Positions 62,916-64,000 of a stretch of DNA of 64,000 bases are shown here, piece by piece. How positions within the stretch are numbered: the stretch's first letter is position 1; each line of letters begins with the position of its first letter. Source of the stretch: Chryseobacterium suipulveris (GTDB lineage: Bacteria; Bacteroidota; Bacteroidia; Flavobacteriales; Weeksellaceae). Both the position numbers and the translations under genes were made by a program. The notes below the pieces were generated by a model. That model had not been told where the DNA came from. It ran no database searches and saw only the letters and a program-made list of their open reading frames with translations. The stretch lies in assembly GCF_022811685.1 (NCBI RefSeq), contig NZ_CP094532.1:2195501-2259500 (forward strand), read 5' to 3'.

Positions 62916-64000
62916 ATGAAAACAAAATTTTACCGTCTGCTAACGCTCGCTGCATTCCTCACGGTTGCTTTGTTCAGCGCGCAAGATGCAAAGGGACCAA
63001 CCTTCATCGGTACTGCCGACAAAATGTTTGTTGCTCCCGCAATTTCCACGCTGAAGAATCCTGAGGTCTTCGTGAGTGTGGAAAAAGAAATGAAAGACCG
63101 ACGTTTCTACAAACACGAAATCGTACCGGGAAAAGACCCGCAGAAAACTGACGACCATTTCGTACTGAACCGTCACGAACTTGAAGGAAAGATCCCCGGA
63201 AAAACGCCAAGTCTTGTTTTTGATGCGGCTGCTTCTACTTCGCAACCAACAGACCCTGCCTTAGCAGTGGGACCCGATCACGTATTTGTGGTATTCAACA
63301 CCGGTTTCATTATTTATGACAAAAACGGAACTGCTTTGACCGGTCAATTGACCCCATCAAACATTTTCGGAACCAACGGGTGCTGCGACCTTACTGCTTC
63401 TTATGACCATGTTGCTCAAAGATGGGTTGTATCGCTTCTTGGAAATGGTGCTTATGTTGCTGTTTCGAAAACCAGCAATCCTGTAACTACTCAATGGAAT
63501 GTTTACCAGTATTCGGCAGTGAACGACTACCAGAAACTTTCTGTGTGGAGCGACGGATATTATATGACAGACAACACCTCATCAACCAACAAGATTTATG
63601 CTTTCGAAAGAGAAAAAATGCTTGCAGGTGATCCGGCAGCAAAAATCCTTGCGTTTCCTTTACCGGGAATCGTAACTTCAGGATTTTTCAGCCCACAATT
63701 TCTGACACTTTCTGATACCAACGCACCGTCTCCAGGAAATGTGCCTGTAGTCTATATGCAGGATGATGCTTGGAGCGGAGTATCGCAGGATCATATCAAA
63801 TTATGGAATCTTAATGTAAACTGGGCAACTCCAGCGAGTTCGACCATTTCTCAACCAGTTCAGATTAACATCCAACCTTTTATTGGTGTTTTTGACGGAG
63901 GAAGTTTTTATAATTTGGTGCAGCCGAATGGAGGAGCAACGATTGATGCGCTTCAGGCAACTATCATGAATCAGGCGCAGTTCAGAAAATTTGCGACCCA
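62916..64000 (+). CDS. Secreted protein, probably type IX cargo, partial (3' end beyond window)
   Basis: 361 residues are visible. The signal peptide MKTKFYRLLTLAAFLTVALFSA is followed by DAKGPTFIGTADKMFVAPAISTLKNPE. A beta-rich domain then contains DPALAVGPDHVFVVFNTGFIIYDKNG, NIFGTNGCCDLTASYDHVAQRWVVSLLG and LWNLNVNW, which looks like a beta-propeller or adhesin-type repeat. Large secreted proteins of this kind usually end in a T9SS sorting domain, which lies outside the window. Confidence 0.85.
   Translation, partial: MKTKFYRLLTLAAFLTVALFSAQDAKGPTFIGTADKMFVAPAISTLKNPEVFVSVEKEMKDRRFYKHEIVPGKDPQKTDDHFVLNRHELEGKIPGKTPSLVFDAAASTSQPTDPALAVGPDHVFVVFNTGFIIYDKNGTALTGQLTPSNIFGTNGCCDLTASYDHVAQRWVVSLLGNGAYVAVSKTSNPVTTQWNVYQYSAVNDYQKLSVWSDGYYMTDNTSSTNKIYAFEREKMLAGDPAAKILAFPLPGIVTSGFFSPQFLTLSDTNAPSPGNVPVVYMQDDAWSGVSQDHIKLWNLNVNWATPASSTISQPVQINIQPFIGVFDGGSFYNLVQPNGGATIDALQATIMNQAQFRKFAT

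Overview
The window comes from a Bacteroidota genome of the class Flavobacteriia, most probably Weeksellaceae (Chryseobacterium relatives). The reasons are a complete gldK-gldL-gldM-gldN set and a PorZ-like protein (type IX secretion and gliding), DUF4270 and YceI lipoproteins, TAnnTTTG-type -7 promoter boxes in front of many genes, few clear Shine-Dalgarno sites, and intergenic repeats of a kind common in this group. No rRNA operon or CRISPR array is visible. There are four tRNA genes.

Layout. 1-11 kb is chromosomal core: a truncated asparaginase, three RNA-modification enzymes (TrmH, RsmE, TsaD), a 1592-residue TamB, an Lrp-type regulator, and a nitrosative-stress pair (Rrf2 regulator and RIC-type iron-sulfur repair protein). 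11.2-32.2 kb is a mobile island of about 21 kb inserted in the 3' end of a tRNA-Ser(GGA) gene. It is bounded by a 19-bp direct repeat of the tRNA end. Its backbone is a tyrosine integrase broken by one in-frame TAA, an excisionase-like protein, a D5-like helicase, a toprim primase, a candidate oriT, MobC, a relaxase and a membrane coiled-coil protein. No conjugation pore is present, so it is an integrative mobilizable element rather than a self-transmissible one.

The cargo looks like antiviral defence. One gene fuses a calcineurin-like phosphoesterase to a STAND-like NTPase. The next set is an MmeI-like DNA methyltransferase whose own nuclease motif appears lost, a DUF4209/HEPN-like protein, an AlbA_2/HATPase regulator, a DEAD-box helicase and a GIY-YIG nuclease. 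An array of TTAAGGGACA repeats lies between the regulator and the helicase. I infer that methyltransferase, helicase and GIY-YIG nuclease form one restriction-like system with the AlbA_2 protein as its regulator.

32.3-64 kb is core again: an FAD oxidoreductase; the T9SS motor/ring operon gldKLMN downstream of glmS, a DUF4270 lipoprotein and a half-length glycogen synthase; panC; a Lys-Leu-Lys tRNA cluster; aroK; an S4 RNA-binding protein; recO-porZ; a 5'-nucleotidase split into two genes; dapA; a BtuF-like protein; mgtE; rpsO; pnp; alaS; a YceI lipoprotein; an orphan ABC ATPase; and the start of a secreted protein cut by the window end.

Functions were assigned by reading motifs and from family knowledge; no database search was run. 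Several starts were moved downstream of the longest open frame because a -7 promoter box, a lipoprotein signal or a family N-terminus shows the true start.
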